Assembly (NCBI RefSeq): GCF_024055715.1
Contig: NZ_JAMXMV010000016.1
Coordinates: 1-64,000, forward strand
DNA length: 64,000 nt
DNA from: Actinoallomurus soli
GTDB taxonomy: Bacteria; Actinomycetota; Actinomycetes; Streptosporangiales; Streptosporangiaceae
Reading direction: 5' to 3'
A program made the position numbers and the translations under genes. Positions 23,842 to 31,910 of the stretch are shown here, piece after piece; within the stretch, counting starts at the first letter, position 1; the number at the start of each line of letters is the position of its first letter. Below the pieces are notes generated by a model that worked only from the letters and a program-made list of their open reading frames with translations, was not told the DNA's origin and did not search any database.

Positions 23842-24061
23842 CACCGACCACCCTCCGACGCATCAGAGCCCGCGCGGGGACCGCCGGGCCTGTCCGGCGC
23901 CCATTCCGCACGGGCTCACCGCGCCCCGGCCGGGGCGCACACGACTCATGGACCACGCGGTACCGCGCAGGGGGCCGCCGCGTCGCCGCGACGGCCGTCC
24001 CGGGGGCTGGGGAGGCACTGTCACTCCTCGCGTCCCGGGGCGTGCTGGAGCGGGAGGAGTG

Positions 24062-24700
24062 TTACTCCTCGCCGCCCTGCTCGGTCTCGCCCTCGGCGGC
24101 GGGAGCCTCGGCGGCGGCCGCCTCGCCCTCACCGGTGGTCGCGGCCTCGATCTGCTCGGCCGTCGGCGCCGCCAGCACGTGCAGGACGAGGGCCTCCTCG
24201 TCGGCGCCCAGGCTCGCGCCCGCCGGCAGCTTGAGGTCCTTGGCGAGCACCTGGGTGCCGACCTCCAGGCCCTCCACGTCGACCTCGACCGCCTCGGGCA
24301 GGTGGGTGGCCTCGGCCTCGAGGGCCACCTGCACGAGCTGCTGGTCGAGCATGCCGCCCGGCGCCACCTCGCCCGTCACCTGGACCGGGACCTCAACGGT
24401 GACCTTCTCGCCGCGCTTGACGACGAGCAGGTCCACGTGCTCGAGGAAGCCCTTGAGCGGGTCGCGCTGGACGTCCTTCGGCAGCGCCAGCTCGGCGCCG
24501 TTCTCCAGACCCTCCACGCGCAGCAGCACGTTGGGCGTCTTGAGGGCGAGCATCAGCTCGTGGCCGGGCAGCGTGATGTGCTTCGGGTCGGTGCCGTGGC
24601 CGTACAGAACAGCGGGCACCTTGCCGGCCCTGCGAGCGCGCCGTGCGGGGCCCTTACCGAATTCGGTGCGGGGCTCGGCGGCAATGCGTACCTCGGACAC
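24062..24700 (-). CDS. rplY: 50S ribosomal protein L25/general stress protein Ctc
   Basis: 212 residues: an L25 domain (MSEVRIAAEPRTEFGKGPAR and RRAGKVPAVLYGHG) that binds 5S rRNA, the TL5/Ctc beta domain (about 95-180), and an acidic Glu/Ala-rich tail ending EGETEQGGEE. Length and tail match the long Ctc form of actinobacteria. It lies between prs and pth, with 220 bases to pth. Expression with the stress and envelope housekeeping operon is expected. Confidence 0.95.
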   Translation of the reverse strand: MSEVRIAAEPRTEFGKGPARRARRAGKVPAVLYGHGTDPKHITLPGHELMLALKTPNVLLRVEGLENGAELALPKDVQRDPLKGFLEHVDLLVVKRGEKVTVEVPVQVTGEVAPGGMLDQQLVQVALEAEATHLPEAVEVDVEGLEVGTQVLAKDLKLPAGASLGADEEALVLHVLAAPTAEQIEAATTGEGEAAAAEAPAAEGETEQGGEE

Positions 24701-24923
24701 GGCGAAAACTCCTCGCTCAAATGAAGCTTGTCAGTACAAGTCGACGCGCGTAACGTCGAAGATCATCGGTGCTCCTCGCGGCCGGGCCCAGAGTGGGCGA
24801 GCCCTTGAACGCAGCGTCGGACGCACACGGTCTCCCAAGTTTAGCCGATCCGCGTTCCGGTTCGTGCGGAGGACCGCGAATCCAGCTCCGGTCCGCCTCG
24901 GGCCGCCGAGGAGACCGGTGACC

Positions 24924-24990
24924 GAGCCCGGCCACGACGGCCGAAAGGGCCGGTGACCGGGCTCGATCGTGGCCGCCGGGAACGGCGGCC
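24924..24990 (-). terminator. Two hairpins downstream of prs
   Basis: Immediately after the prs stop on the minus strand there is a 7-bp stem GGCCGCC/GGCGGCC with a 6-base loop (24971-24990). Next comes a longer structure at 24924-24964 with outer arms GAGCCCGG/CCGGGCTC and an inner GGCC-GAAAG-GGCC stem-loop. They probably terminate or attenuate transcription between prs and rplY. No T-run is present. Confidence 0.6.
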
Positions 24991-24996
24991 GCGAAC

Positions 24997-25977
24997 TCAG
25001 CTGTGACCGCCGAAGAGGCTGGTCACCGAGCCGTCGCTGAACACCTCGCTGATCGCGCGGGCCAGCAGCGGCGCGATCGACAGCACGGTCAGCTTGTCGA
25101 ATCGCTTGTTGTCCGGAATCGGCAGCGTGTTGGTGAGAACGACGTCGGAGATCCGGGAGTTCTTGAGCCGGTCGACGGCCGGCCCGGACAGCACGCCGTG
25201 CGTCGCGGCCACGACGACGCGCTCGGCGCCCTCCTCGAACAGCGCGTCGGCCGCCTTCACGATCGTGCCACCGGTGTCGATCATGTCGTCGACGACGACG
25301 CAGGTGCGCCCGGCGACCTCGCCGACGACGTCGAAGACCTTCACCTCGTTCGCGACCTCGGGGTCGCGACGCTTGTGGATGATGGCCATCGGGCAGCCGC
25401 CCAGCTCGTCACTCCACCGCTCGGCGACGCGCACCCGCCCGGCGTCCGGGGCGACCACGGTCACCTGCTCGGTGTCCAGCTTGGCCCCGAGGTGCCCGGT
25501 GAGGATCGGCAGGGCGAACAGGTGGTCCACCGGGCCGTCGAAGAAGCCCTGGATCTGCGCGGTGTGCAGGTCGACCACCATCAGCCGGTGCGCGCCGGCC
25601 GTCTTGAACAGGTCGGCCATCAGGCGCGCGGAGATCGGCTCGCGGCCGCGGTGCTTCTTGTCCTGCCGGGCGTACCCGAAGAACGGCGCGACGACCGTGA
25701 TCCGCTTGGCCGACGCGCGCTTGAGCGCGTCGACCATGATCAGCTGCTCCATGATCCACTGGTTGATCGGCGCGGTGTGGCTCTGCAGCACGAAGGCGTC
25801 GGAACCGCGCACCGACTCGTTGAACCGCACGAACGTCTCACCGTTCGCGAAGTCGTACGCCGAGGTGGGCGTCGGCTCGATGTCGAGAGCCTCGGCCACC
25901 TCTTCGGCGAGTTCGGGATATGCCCGGCCGGAGAAGAGCATGAGCTTCTTCTCGCCGGTCGCCTTGATCCCTGTCAC
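24997..25977 (-). CDS. prs: Ribose-phosphate pyrophosphokinase
   Basis: 326 residues from the GTG at 25977 (VTGIKATGEKKLMLFSG), 13 bases after the glmU stop. It carries the PRPP-synthetase signatures: FVRFNESVRGSDAFVLQSHT, the flexible-loop YARQDKKHRGREPISARL, and the PRPP-binding VVVDDMIDTGGTIVKAADAL. It makes PRPP from ribose-5-phosphate and ATP for nucleotide, His, Trp and decaprenyl-phosphoribose synthesis. Co-transcription with glmU is conserved in many Gram-positive bacteria. Confidence 0.97.
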   Translation of the reverse strand: MTGIKATGEKKLMLFSGRAYPELAEEVAEALDIEPTPTSAYDFANGETFVRFNESVRGSDAFVLQSHTAPINQWIMEQLIMVDALKRASAKRITVVAPFFGYARQDKKHRGREPISARLMADLFKTAGAHRLMVVDLHTAQIQGFFDGPVDHLFALPILTGHLGAKLDTEQVTVVAPDAGRVRVAERWSDELGGCPMAIIHKRRDPEVANEVKVFDVVGEVAGRTCVVVDDMIDTGGTIVKAADALFEEGAERVVVAATHGVLSGPAVDRLKNSRISDVVLTNTLPIPDNKRFDKLTVLSIAPLLARAISEVFSDGSVTSLFGGHS

Positions 25978-25990
25978 GCGTACAGTCCCC

Positions 25991-27433
25991 TCACTCGCTG
26001 TCCTGGCCATCCTGCTCGCGGGCGCGCTGCGCCGCCTCCGCGGACGGGGTGCCGGCGCGCTTGCGCTGGACCCACCCCTCCACGTTGCGCTGGCGGGCGC
26101 GGGCGACCGCCATCGCCCCCGGCGGGACGTTGTTCGTGATCACGGAGCCCGCCGCGGTGTAGGCACCGTCGCCGATCGTCACCGGAGCGACGATCATGTT
26201 GTCGCTGCCGACCTTGACGTGGTTCCCCACGACGCTGCGACTCTTGTTCACGCCGTCGTAGTTGACGAAGACGCACGCCGCTCCGATGTTGGAGCCCTCG
26301 CCGATCTCCGCGTCGCCGACGTAGGTCAGGTGAGGCACCTTGCTGCCCTCGCCCACGACGGCGTTCTTCGTCTCGACGTAGGTGCCGATCTTGGCCTTGC
26401 GGGCCAGCCGGGTCCCCGGCCGCAGGTACGCGAACGGGCCGACGCTGACCTCCGGGCCGATCTCGGCCGAGACGCACACGGCGTTCACGACCGTGGCGTC
26501 CTCGCCCACGGACGTGTCGGTCAGCGTGGAGTTCGGGCCGATCCGCGCGCCCGCGGCCACGTGGGTGCCGCCGCGCAACTGGGTGTTCGGCTCGACGACC
26601 ACGTCGGGCTCCAGCGTCACCTGCACGTCGACCCAGGTGGACAGCGGGTCGACGATCGTGACGCCGGCGCGCATGTGCTCCTCGAGCACGCGGTCGTTCA
26701 GCTGCCGCCGCGCCTGGGCGAGCTGGACCCGGTCGTTGACGCCCTGCGTCTCGACCCAGTCGGCCGCCTTGTACGCGCCGGCCCGGTGCCCGTCGCCGCG
26801 GAGGATCCCGACGACGTCGGTGAGGTACTCCTCACCGCTGGCGTTGTCGGTGGTGACCCGGCCCAGCGCGTCCGACAGCAGCTTGCCGTCGAAGACGTAC
26901 ATGCCGACGTTGATCTCGTTGATCGCGCGCTCGTCCGGCCCCGCGTCCTTGTGCTCGACGATCCCGGCCACCTCGCCGGCCGGGCCGCGCACGATCCGGC
27001 CGTATCCGGTCGGGTCCGGGATGTCGGTGCTCAGGACCGTGACGGCGTTGCCGTCGGCCTCGTGCGTACGGACGAGCTCGGTGAGGGTCTCCCCGCGCAG
27101 CAGCGGGTGGTCGCCGTTGGTGACGACGACGGTGCCGGTGAGGGCGCCGACCGCCTCGAGGACGATCCGCACCGCGTGGCCGGTGCCGTTCTGCTGCTCC
27201 TGGGTCACGGCGACCGCGTCCGGCGCGATCTCCGCGAGGTGCTCGACGACCTTGTCCCGGCCGTGCCCGACGACGACCACGAGGCGCTCGGGGCGCAGGT
27301 CGCGGGCCGCGGCCAGCACGTGCCCGACCAGGCTGCGCCCGCCCAGTTCGTGCAGGACCTTGGGGGTGGTGCGGGATTTCATCCGGGTGCCCTCGCCCGC
27401 GGCGAGGACGATGACGGCTGCGGGGCGGCTCAT
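25991..27433 (-). CDS. glmU: Bifunctional UDP-GlcNAc pyrophosphorylase/glucosamine-1-phosphate acetyltransferase
   Basis: 480 residues from the ATG at 27433; a GTG at 27439 adds two residues. The N-terminal nucleotidyltransferase has AAVIVLAAGEGTRMKS and VTNGDHPLL. The C-terminal left-handed beta-helix acetyltransferase includes GTYVETKNAVVGEGSKVPHL, SNIGAACVFVNYDGVNK and GSVITNNVPPGAM. It makes UDP-GlcNAc for peptidoglycan and other glycans. It is the first gene of a minus-strand operon with prs. Confidence 0.97.
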   Translation of the reverse strand: MSRPAAVIVLAAGEGTRMKSRTTPKVLHELGGRSLVGHVLAAARDLRPERLVVVVGHGRDKVVEHLAEIAPDAVAVTQEQQNGTGHAVRIVLEAVGALTGTVVVTNGDHPLLRGETLTELVRTHEADGNAVTVLSTDIPDPTGYGRIVRGPAGEVAGIVEHKDAGPDERAINEINVGMYVFDGKLLSDALGRVTTDNASGEEYLTDVVGILRGDGHRAGAYKAADWVETQGVNDRVQLAQARRQLNDRVLEEHMRAGVTIVDPLSTWVDVQVTLEPDVVVEPNTQLRGGTHVAAGARIGPNSTLTDTSVGEDATVVNAVCVSAEIGPEVSVGPFAYLRPGTRLARKAKIGTYVETKNAVVGEGSKVPHLTYVGDAEIGEGSNIGAACVFVNYDGVNKSRSVVGNHVKVGSDNMIVAPVTIGDGAYTAAGSVITNNVPPGAMAVARARQRNVEGWVQRKRAGTPSAEAAQRAREQDGQDSE

Positions 27434-27439
27434 GGTCAC

Positions 27440-27742
27440 GCGACCACCTCACCGGACGGCTCGGTGGTGTGCTGGTGACATGGCATCGCCCGGTGGCTCG
27501 CTCCGCTCACTGGAGGAGGCTCCTCGGCGTCGCTGACAGGTTCGAAGCCGGGCGCGGACGTCTGGAGGGACCTCCGGTGAGGGTGTCGGCCTGCGAAGGC
27601 GGGGTCGCAGGTCCGTTACCCGCCCGACACCGGAAGGATACCGCCCGCCCGCGTGCCGCACGCGCCCCGGTCGGGGACGCGGGGCGTCGAAGCCGAGGTC
27701 ACCGGGCCCGTACGGGACGCGGAGGCTCGACGGAGAAGAGGG
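27440..27742. other. Region between glmU and tRNA-Gln, no gene recognised
   Basis: About 300 bases that should contain the glmU-prs promoter on the minus strand. The ORFs here are GC-rich shadows. It contains GCTCGCTCCGCTCACTGGAG (27493 onward), resembling the short GAGCGGAGCGAG-type elements seen near 2290 and 60.2 kb, and a loose inverted repeat CCGGTGAGGGTGTCGG...CCCGACACCGG around 27570-27635. No assured promoter boxes were found. Confidence 0.4.
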
Positions 27743-27814
27743 CTCCGGCGCCTGGATTCGAACCAGAAATAAAGGGACCAAAACCCTCCGTGATGCCGAT
27801 TTCACCACGCCGGA
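27743..27814 (-). tRNA. tRNA-Gln (anticodon TTG)
   Basis: The minus strand folds as a complete cloverleaf: acceptor TCCGGCG/CGCCGGA plus discriminator G, D-arm GTGA...TCAC, anticodon stem GAGGG/CCCTT with loop TTTTGGT (anticodon TTG), and T-arm TCTGG-TTCGAAT-CCAGG. CCA is not encoded, as is common in actinobacteria. It lies upstream of glmU, a frequently conserved position. Confidence 0.95.
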
Positions 27815-28041
27815 TCGCCGCCGCGGCATGACCCTGCCGCCCCGGCATCCCTAACGATAGCGGTTGCCCCGTCGGGCGGCGCGCTCGTTCCGATCAAGCC
27901 ACGGGAGGCACGCCCCGGCCGTTCCCGTGCGCGGACGCCGGGCCTTTGTCACCGTCGGGGACCAAGGGGCGCCTTGCGATATGGCAACCCTCGTGTGACC
28001 GACACGACATGTTTGCGGAAATCCTGCCGGGTATCTACCTA

Positions 28042-28081
28042 ACTTACGCGGCCGTAGGTTACGGTTGCGTAGCCGTAAGTT
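28042..28081. promoter_or_regulatory. Palindromic operator-like region upstream of the desaturase
   Basis: Outer arms AACTTACG and CGTAAGTT are exact complements about 24 bases apart. Between and overlapping them are two direct copies of TTACG-N4-CGTAG at 28044-28057 and 28059-28072. The element ends 24 bases before the desaturase ATG. A TetR gene follows the desaturase, and TetR dimers bind such repeats in pairs, so this is a candidate site for it. Confidence 0.55.
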
Positions 28082-28104
28082 TCCCGATGAGGAGGAGGAA
28101 CCGC

Positions 28105-29046
28105 ATGACCGTAGCCCCGACCGCGCCACCTCGACCGCAGGTCCAGTCCGAGTTCGAAGCGAAGCCCAAGGGCGTTTTCGAACGCGTCCTGCTGGCCTTC
28201 TTCATCGCGGTGCCGCTCCTCGCCGTCGCGGCGGCCGTGCCGTTCGCCTGGGGCTGGGGTCTCGGCTGGAGCGACGTGGCGATCACCGTGGTGATGTACA
28301 CGGTGACCGGCCTGGGAGTGACCGTCGGCTACCACCGGCACTTCACTCACAAGTCCTTCAAGGCCAAGCGTCCGCTGCGCATCGCACTGGCCCTCGCCGG
28401 CAGCCTCTCCATCGAGATGAGCGTGATCGACTGGGTGGCCACTCACCGCCGCCACCACAAGTACTCCGACAAGGAGGGCGACCCGCACTCGCCGTGGCGG
28501 TTCGGCGGCGACTGGAGGGCGCTGACCAAGGGCCTGGTCTGGGCGCACATGGGCTGGCTGTTCGACGCCCGCCGCACCTCGCCGGCGAAGTTCTGCCCCG
28601 ACCTGGTGGCGGACAAGGACATCCGCCGTATCAGCCGGGTCTTCCCCGGCCTCGTCGCCGTCTCGATGCTCCTGCCCGCCCTGCTGGGCGGCCTGATCAC
28701 GATGTCCTGGTGGGGCGCGCTGACCGCCTTCTTCTGGGGCTCGCTGGTGCGCGTGTCCCTGCTGCACCACGTCACCTGGGCCATCAACTCCATCTGCCAC
28801 GTGATGGGCGAGGAGGTGTTCGACTCCCGCGACAAGGCGCGGAACGTCTGGTGGCTGGCGATCCCGTCCTTCGGCGAGTCCTGGCACAACCTGCACCACG
28901 CGGACCCGACGTGCGCCCGGCACGGCGTCCTCAAGGGTCAGATCGACATCAGCGCACGGCTCATCTGGATCTTCGAGAAGTTCGGTTGGGTCCGTGACGT
29001 TCGTTGGCCGAACGCCCAACGTCTCGCCGCGAAGCGGATATCGTAA
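28105..29046 (+). CDS. Membrane fatty-acid (acyl-CoA/acyl-lipid delta-9 type) desaturase
   Basis: 313 residues from the ATG at 28105, which has GAGGAGGA upstream; an ATG at 28087 overlaps that site. Three histidine boxes of the membrane di-iron desaturases are present: HRHFTH (77-82), HRRHH (about 113-117) and HNLHH (about 270). They lie between hydrophobic helices (about 27-50, 56-75 and two after 185). It inserts a cis double bond in fatty acyl chains for membrane fluidity. The downstream TetR gene and the palindromic region upstream suggest feedback control by acyl-CoA. An electron-donor gene is not adjacent. Confidence 0.9.
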   Translation: MTVAPTAPPRPQVQSEFEAKPKGVFERVLLAFFIAVPLLAVAAAVPFAWGWGLGWSDVAITVVMYTVTGLGVTVGYHRHFTHKSFKAKRPLRIALALAGSLSIEMSVIDWVATHRRHHKYSDKEGDPHSPWRFGGDWRALTKGLVWAHMGWLFDARRTSPAKFCPDLVADKDIRRISRVFPGLVAVSMLLPALLGGLITMSWWGALTAFFWGSLVRVSLLHHVTWAINSICHVMGEEVFDSRDKARNVWWLAIPSFGESWHNLHHADPTCARHGVLKGQIDISARLIWIFEKFGWVRDVRWPNAQRLAAKRIS

Positions 29047-29114
29047 GCCAAACTAACAGTCTCACACGGCGCCGCCTGCGGTCGGGAGTCCAGGGCCGCC
29101 AGGGAAGAGCAGCA

Positions 29115-29894
29115 GTGAGCGTAGCCAACGATTCGGCCGCTACCGCAACAATTGAGGACGTGAGCGAACCCCCACGGTCACGCCGGAAGCGTATGACCGG
29201 AAAAGAACGACGGGAGCAGTTGCTCGACATCGGCCGGACACTCTTCGCCGAACGCGGCTTCGACGGCACCTCCATAGAGGAGATCGCCAGCGTGGCGGGA
29301 GTGTCCAAGCCGGTGGTCTACGAGCACTTCGGCGGCAAGGAGGGCCTCTACGCGGTCGTCGTCGACCGCGAGATGGCACGACTGCTCGACCTGATCACAC
29401 AGGCCCTCGTCGGCGGGCACCCGCGGCAGAAGATCGAACGCGCGGCCCTCGCCCTCCTCGAGTACATCGAGAACAGCAGCAAGGGCTTTCGCATTCTCGT
29501 CCGCGACTCCCACGCCGCCTCGGCGACGGGGACGTTCGCCAGCCTCCTCAGCGACATCGCCAACCAGGTCGAGCACATCCTCGGCGACGAGTTCAAGGAG
29601 AAGGGGTACGACCCCAAGGCGGCCCCCCTGTACGCCCAGGCGCTCATCGGGATGGTCGCGATGACCGGCACGTACTGGCTGGACGTGCGCAAGCCCAAGC
29701 GCGAGGAGGTCGCCGCCCACCTGGTGAACCTCGCGTGGAACGGCCTGTCGGGGCTGGAGCCGAGGCCGTACCTCACGACGGACCACAAGGCCCGCCAGAA
29801 GGAGATGAAGGTGCGGGCGAAGGAGGCGGCCAAGGAGGCCAAGGAGCAGGCCCGCGCCGCCCGCAAGAACGGCGTCGATCCCACCGCCGCCTGA
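29115..29894 (+). CDS. TetR-family transcriptional regulator
   Basis: 259 residues from the GTG at 29115 (VSVANDSAATATIED), with GGGAAGAG upstream; the longer frame overlaps the desaturase stop. The HTH is at about 20-65: RREQLLDIGRTLFAERGFDG, TSIEEIASVAGVSKPVVYEH, FGGKEGLYAVVV. The ligand domain follows, and the last 35 residues are a Lys/Ala-rich charged helix (KARQKEMKVRAKEAAKEA) extending beyond usual TetR length. It lies 68 bases after the desaturase on the same strand, so it probably controls fatty-acid desaturation or synthesis; ligand and regulon are inferred. Confidence 0.85.
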   Translation: MSVANDSAATATIEDVSEPPRSRRKRMTGKERREQLLDIGRTLFAERGFDGTSIEEIASVAGVSKPVVYEHFGGKEGLYAVVVDREMARLLDLITQALVGGHPRQKIERAALALLEYIENSSKGFRILVRDSHAASATGTFASLLSDIANQVEHILGDEFKEKGYDPKAAPLYAQALIGMVAMTGTYWLDVRKPKREEVAAHLVNLAWNGLSGLEPRPYLTTDHKARQKEMKVRAKEAAKEAKEQARAARKNGVDPTAA

Positions 29895-30025
29895 CCCTGC
29901 GTAGCCGTTCTGTCACACCCGGCCCCTATCGTTCCGGCGACAGGCGACGGTGACGGGGCCCGCCCGGCATGGATCTCGGCCCTCACGGGGCGACGATCCG
30001 CCGTCGGCGAAGCAGGAGGTGGGCA

Positions 30026-30334
30026 GTGCGATACCGATCCGGCGACTCCGATCAGCGCCACGAGGGCCGGAGGCGTCCCTCTGTGGCGGCCGAGGGGCCC
30101 GGGGTCCCCCAGCAGGCGGGCCGAGCGCCCGACACGTCGGGTGATGCCTGCGCGATCCGGCTCACCGAGAGTCTCGAGGACGCCGTCCTCGCGCTCGACG
30201 CCCAGCCGGCCGGCTTCGAGGACGCCGTCCGCAAGGCGGATCACGTGGAGGAGCTGCGGCGGATCCTGGGCATCCTGCTCGACGTGCTGGCCGACTGGGA
30301 GATGCTGGCCGACCGAGAGGCGCGAGGCCCCTGA
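30026..30334 (+). CDS. Small hypothetical protein with helical C-terminus
   Basis: 102 residues from the GTG at 30026, supported by AGGAGG ten bases upstream. The N-terminal half is Arg/Gly/Pro-rich and probably disordered. The second half (IRLTESLEDAVLALDAQ, then VEELRRILGILLDVLADWEM) is a credible amphipathic helical pair. No known family is recognised. Its last codons and stop are part of a 38-bp tandem duplication. Confidence 0.45.
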   Translation: MRYRSGDSDQRHEGRRRPSVAAEGPGVPQQAGRAPDTSGDACAIRLTESLEDAVLALDAQPAGFEDAVRKADHVEELRRILGILLDVLADWEMLADREARGP

Positions 30335-30383
30335 CGCGGCATGCGGCCGACCGAGAGGCGCGGAGCCCCTGACGCGGCATGCG
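30308..30383. repeat. 38-bp tandem duplication spanning a gene's stop codon
   Basis: Units 30308-30345 and 30346-30383 differ at two adjoining positions (GCGAGG versus GCGGAG). The first contains the last eight codons and stop of the small protein gene (stop at 30332-30334). Confidence 0.9.
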
Positions 30384-30525
30384 GGTCCGTGACCCACCGA
30401 GCGGGGTCGGTGACGCGGCACGCCGGGCCGGCGACGCGCCGGGCGATGCCGGTGACGCCGCACGCCGGGCCGGTGACGCGGCACGCGGGGTCAGTGACGC
30501 GGCAGGATCCGGGCCCGTGACGGCG
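30384..30525. repeat. GC-rich imperfect repeats downstream of the duplication
   Basis: Six or so copies of an 18-21-bp unit based on GGTGACGCGGCACGCCGGGC follow the duplication up to the VOC gene stop. They look like further decay or expansion of the same GTGACGCGGCA motif. No gene is seen. Confidence 0.65.
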
Positions 30526-30900
30526 TCAGGCCGTCGCGACCGGCTGGAGGAATTCAAGGCGGTTCCCGACGGGGTCGTCGACGTAGAAGCGGCGATATCC
30601 GGGCAGCAGGTCATCGGGCCGGACCCGGTGACCGGCCGCCCGGAGCCGGTCCGCGAGCGCGTCCAGGTCGCTCACGATGATTCCCGGGTGCGCCTTCCCG
30701 GCGGGACGGAAGCCGGCCTCGGCACCGATGTGGATCTCGATGCCCGGCGCCCGGAACCACACTCCGCCCCGCGCCGCCAGGACCGGCGGTTTGGGCACCT
30801 CGGTGAGGCCGAGTTCCCCGGCGTAGAACTCCCGCATCCGCGGCTCGGAGCCCGGCGGGGCGGCGAGTTGTACGTGGTGAAGTCCGGTGAGCAGGCTCAT
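30526..30900 (-). CDS. VOC-superfamily (glyoxalase-like) protein
   Basis: 124 residues from the ATG at 30900 with GGAGGGAG upstream. The paired beta-alpha-beta-beta-beta modules are clear: LTGLHHVQLAAPPGSEPRMR, EFYAGELGLTEVPKPPVLAA, HPGIIVSDLDALADRL and FYVDDPVGNRLEFLQP. Candidate metal ligands are the His in LHHVQ and the Glu in RLEFLQ. Such proteins include glyoxalases, ring-cleaving dioxygenases and antibiotic-binding proteins. It is divergent from a MarR gene and separated by an operator-like palindrome, so it is probably induced by an electrophile or drug sensed by MarR. Confidence 0.85.
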   Translation of the reverse strand: MSLLTGLHHVQLAAPPGSEPRMREFYAGELGLTEVPKPPVLAARGGVWFRAPGIEIHIGAEAGFRPAGKAHPGIIVSDLDALADRLRAAGHRVRPDDLLPGYRRFYVDDPVGNRLEFLQPVATA

Positions 30901-30951
30901 CCTCCACTCCCTCCGGCCCCGGCGCCGGGGTGGGCGCGGCATGGCCACATA

Positions 30952-31003
30952 TCTCTTGACGTCAAGAGAGATGCTCCCGGCATCGATATCTCGATGTCAA
31001 GAA
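30952..31003. promoter_or_regulatory. MarR-type operator between the VOC and marR genes
   Basis: A perfect 18-bp palindrome, TCTCTTGACGTCAAGAGA, occupies 30952-30969. A related half-site-rich copy (TCTCGATGTCAAGA) follows at 30989-31002, ending 18 bases before the MarR GTG. TTGAC/GTCAA in the centre could double as -35 elements. Placement between divergent genes is typical for a MarR autoregulatory operator. Confidence 0.75.
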
Positions 31004-31020
31004 AGGTAAGGTGATCGATT

Positions 31021-31521
31021 GTGAAGGACGAGGTGGACCGGCTGGTCGAGGCGTGGCACGCGGAGCGGCCCGATCTCGACGTGGAGCCCCTGCACGTCCT
31101 CAGCCGGGTCTCGCGCCTCGCCCGCCACCTCGACCGCGCCCGGCGGGCGGTGTTCGCCGCGCACGGGATGGAGTCATGGGAGTTCGACGTGCTGACCGCG
31201 CTGCGGCGCGCCGGCCCGCCGTACGAACTCAGCCCCGGCCGGCTGCTGCGCGCGACGCTCGTGACGTCCGGGACGATGACCAACCGGATCGACCGGCTGG
31301 AGTCCGCCGGCCTCGTCCGCCGCGGCCCCGACCCGCAGGACAAGCGCGGTGTCCTCGTCCGGCTGACCGACGCCGGCCGTACTCGCGTGGACGCCGCGTT
31401 CGCCGACCTCGTCGACCGCGAACGCGAGCTGCTCGGCTCCCTCAGCCCCGGCGACCGCCGTACCCTCGCGAGCCTGCTGCGCTCCCTCCTCGTCCCCTTC
31501 GACACCGACCCGCCCACCTGA
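31021..31521 (+). CDS. MarR-family transcriptional regulator
   Basis: 166 residues from a GTG at 31021. The winged helix is evident: WEFDVLTALRRAGPPYELSP, GRLLRATLVTSGTMTNRIDR, and the wing DPQDKRGVLVRLTDAGR. N- and C-terminal helices (about 20-45 and 125-160) form the dimer interface. Closest in pattern to MarR/HpcR-like regulators with the SGTMTNRIDRLE.AGLV recognition helix. It is divergent from the VOC gene and probably represses both through the intervening palindrome. No cysteine of the OhrR type is seen, so the signal is more likely a small ligand than peroxide. Confidence 0.9.
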   Translation: MKDEVDRLVEAWHAERPDLDVEPLHVLSRVSRLARHLDRARRAVFAAHGMESWEFDVLTALRRAGPPYELSPGRLLRATLVTSGTMTNRIDRLESAGLVRRGPDPQDKRGVLVRLTDAGRTRVDAAFADLVDRERELLGSLSPGDRRTLASLLRSLLVPFDTDPPT

Positions 31522-31910
31522 CGGGATTCACCGCGCCGACCGCCGCCGGACCCGGCACCCGGCACCCGAACGCCCCGCCGGGGCTCAGGCTCCCCCGGTG
31601 GCCGGCACCCGACCACCGAACCGCCCATCGGGAGCCCGCACCCCCGGACCGGCGTCGCGCTCGGTGCCCGGTCACCGAACGGCCCGCCGGGAGCTCGCGC
31701 CCCCGCACCTTCGGGAGCCCGTGCCCCCGCACCCCGGACGCCGGCGCCCGGCGCCCAGCGCCCGATCACCGGACGGCCCGCCCGGGCCCGGGCCCCCGGA
31801 CCGGCGTCGCGCTCGGTGCCCGGTCACCGAACGGCCCGCCCGGGCCCGGGCCCCCCGCCGTTCCGTACGACGGCCGATCCCACGCCCGGATCCGGCGGGG
31901 CCGCTGGAGG
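31522..31910. repeat. Pro/Gly-codon-like low-complexity region with a 48-bp exact repeat
   Basis: This 390-base stretch carries no credible gene, although frames on both strands stay open because of its composition. An exact 48-bp sequence occurs at 31641-31688 and 31793-31840, and shorter copies of CGGTCACCGAACGGCCCGCC-like units lie around and between them. The DUF488 frame reads into it only because of a frameshift. Confidence 0.75.
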
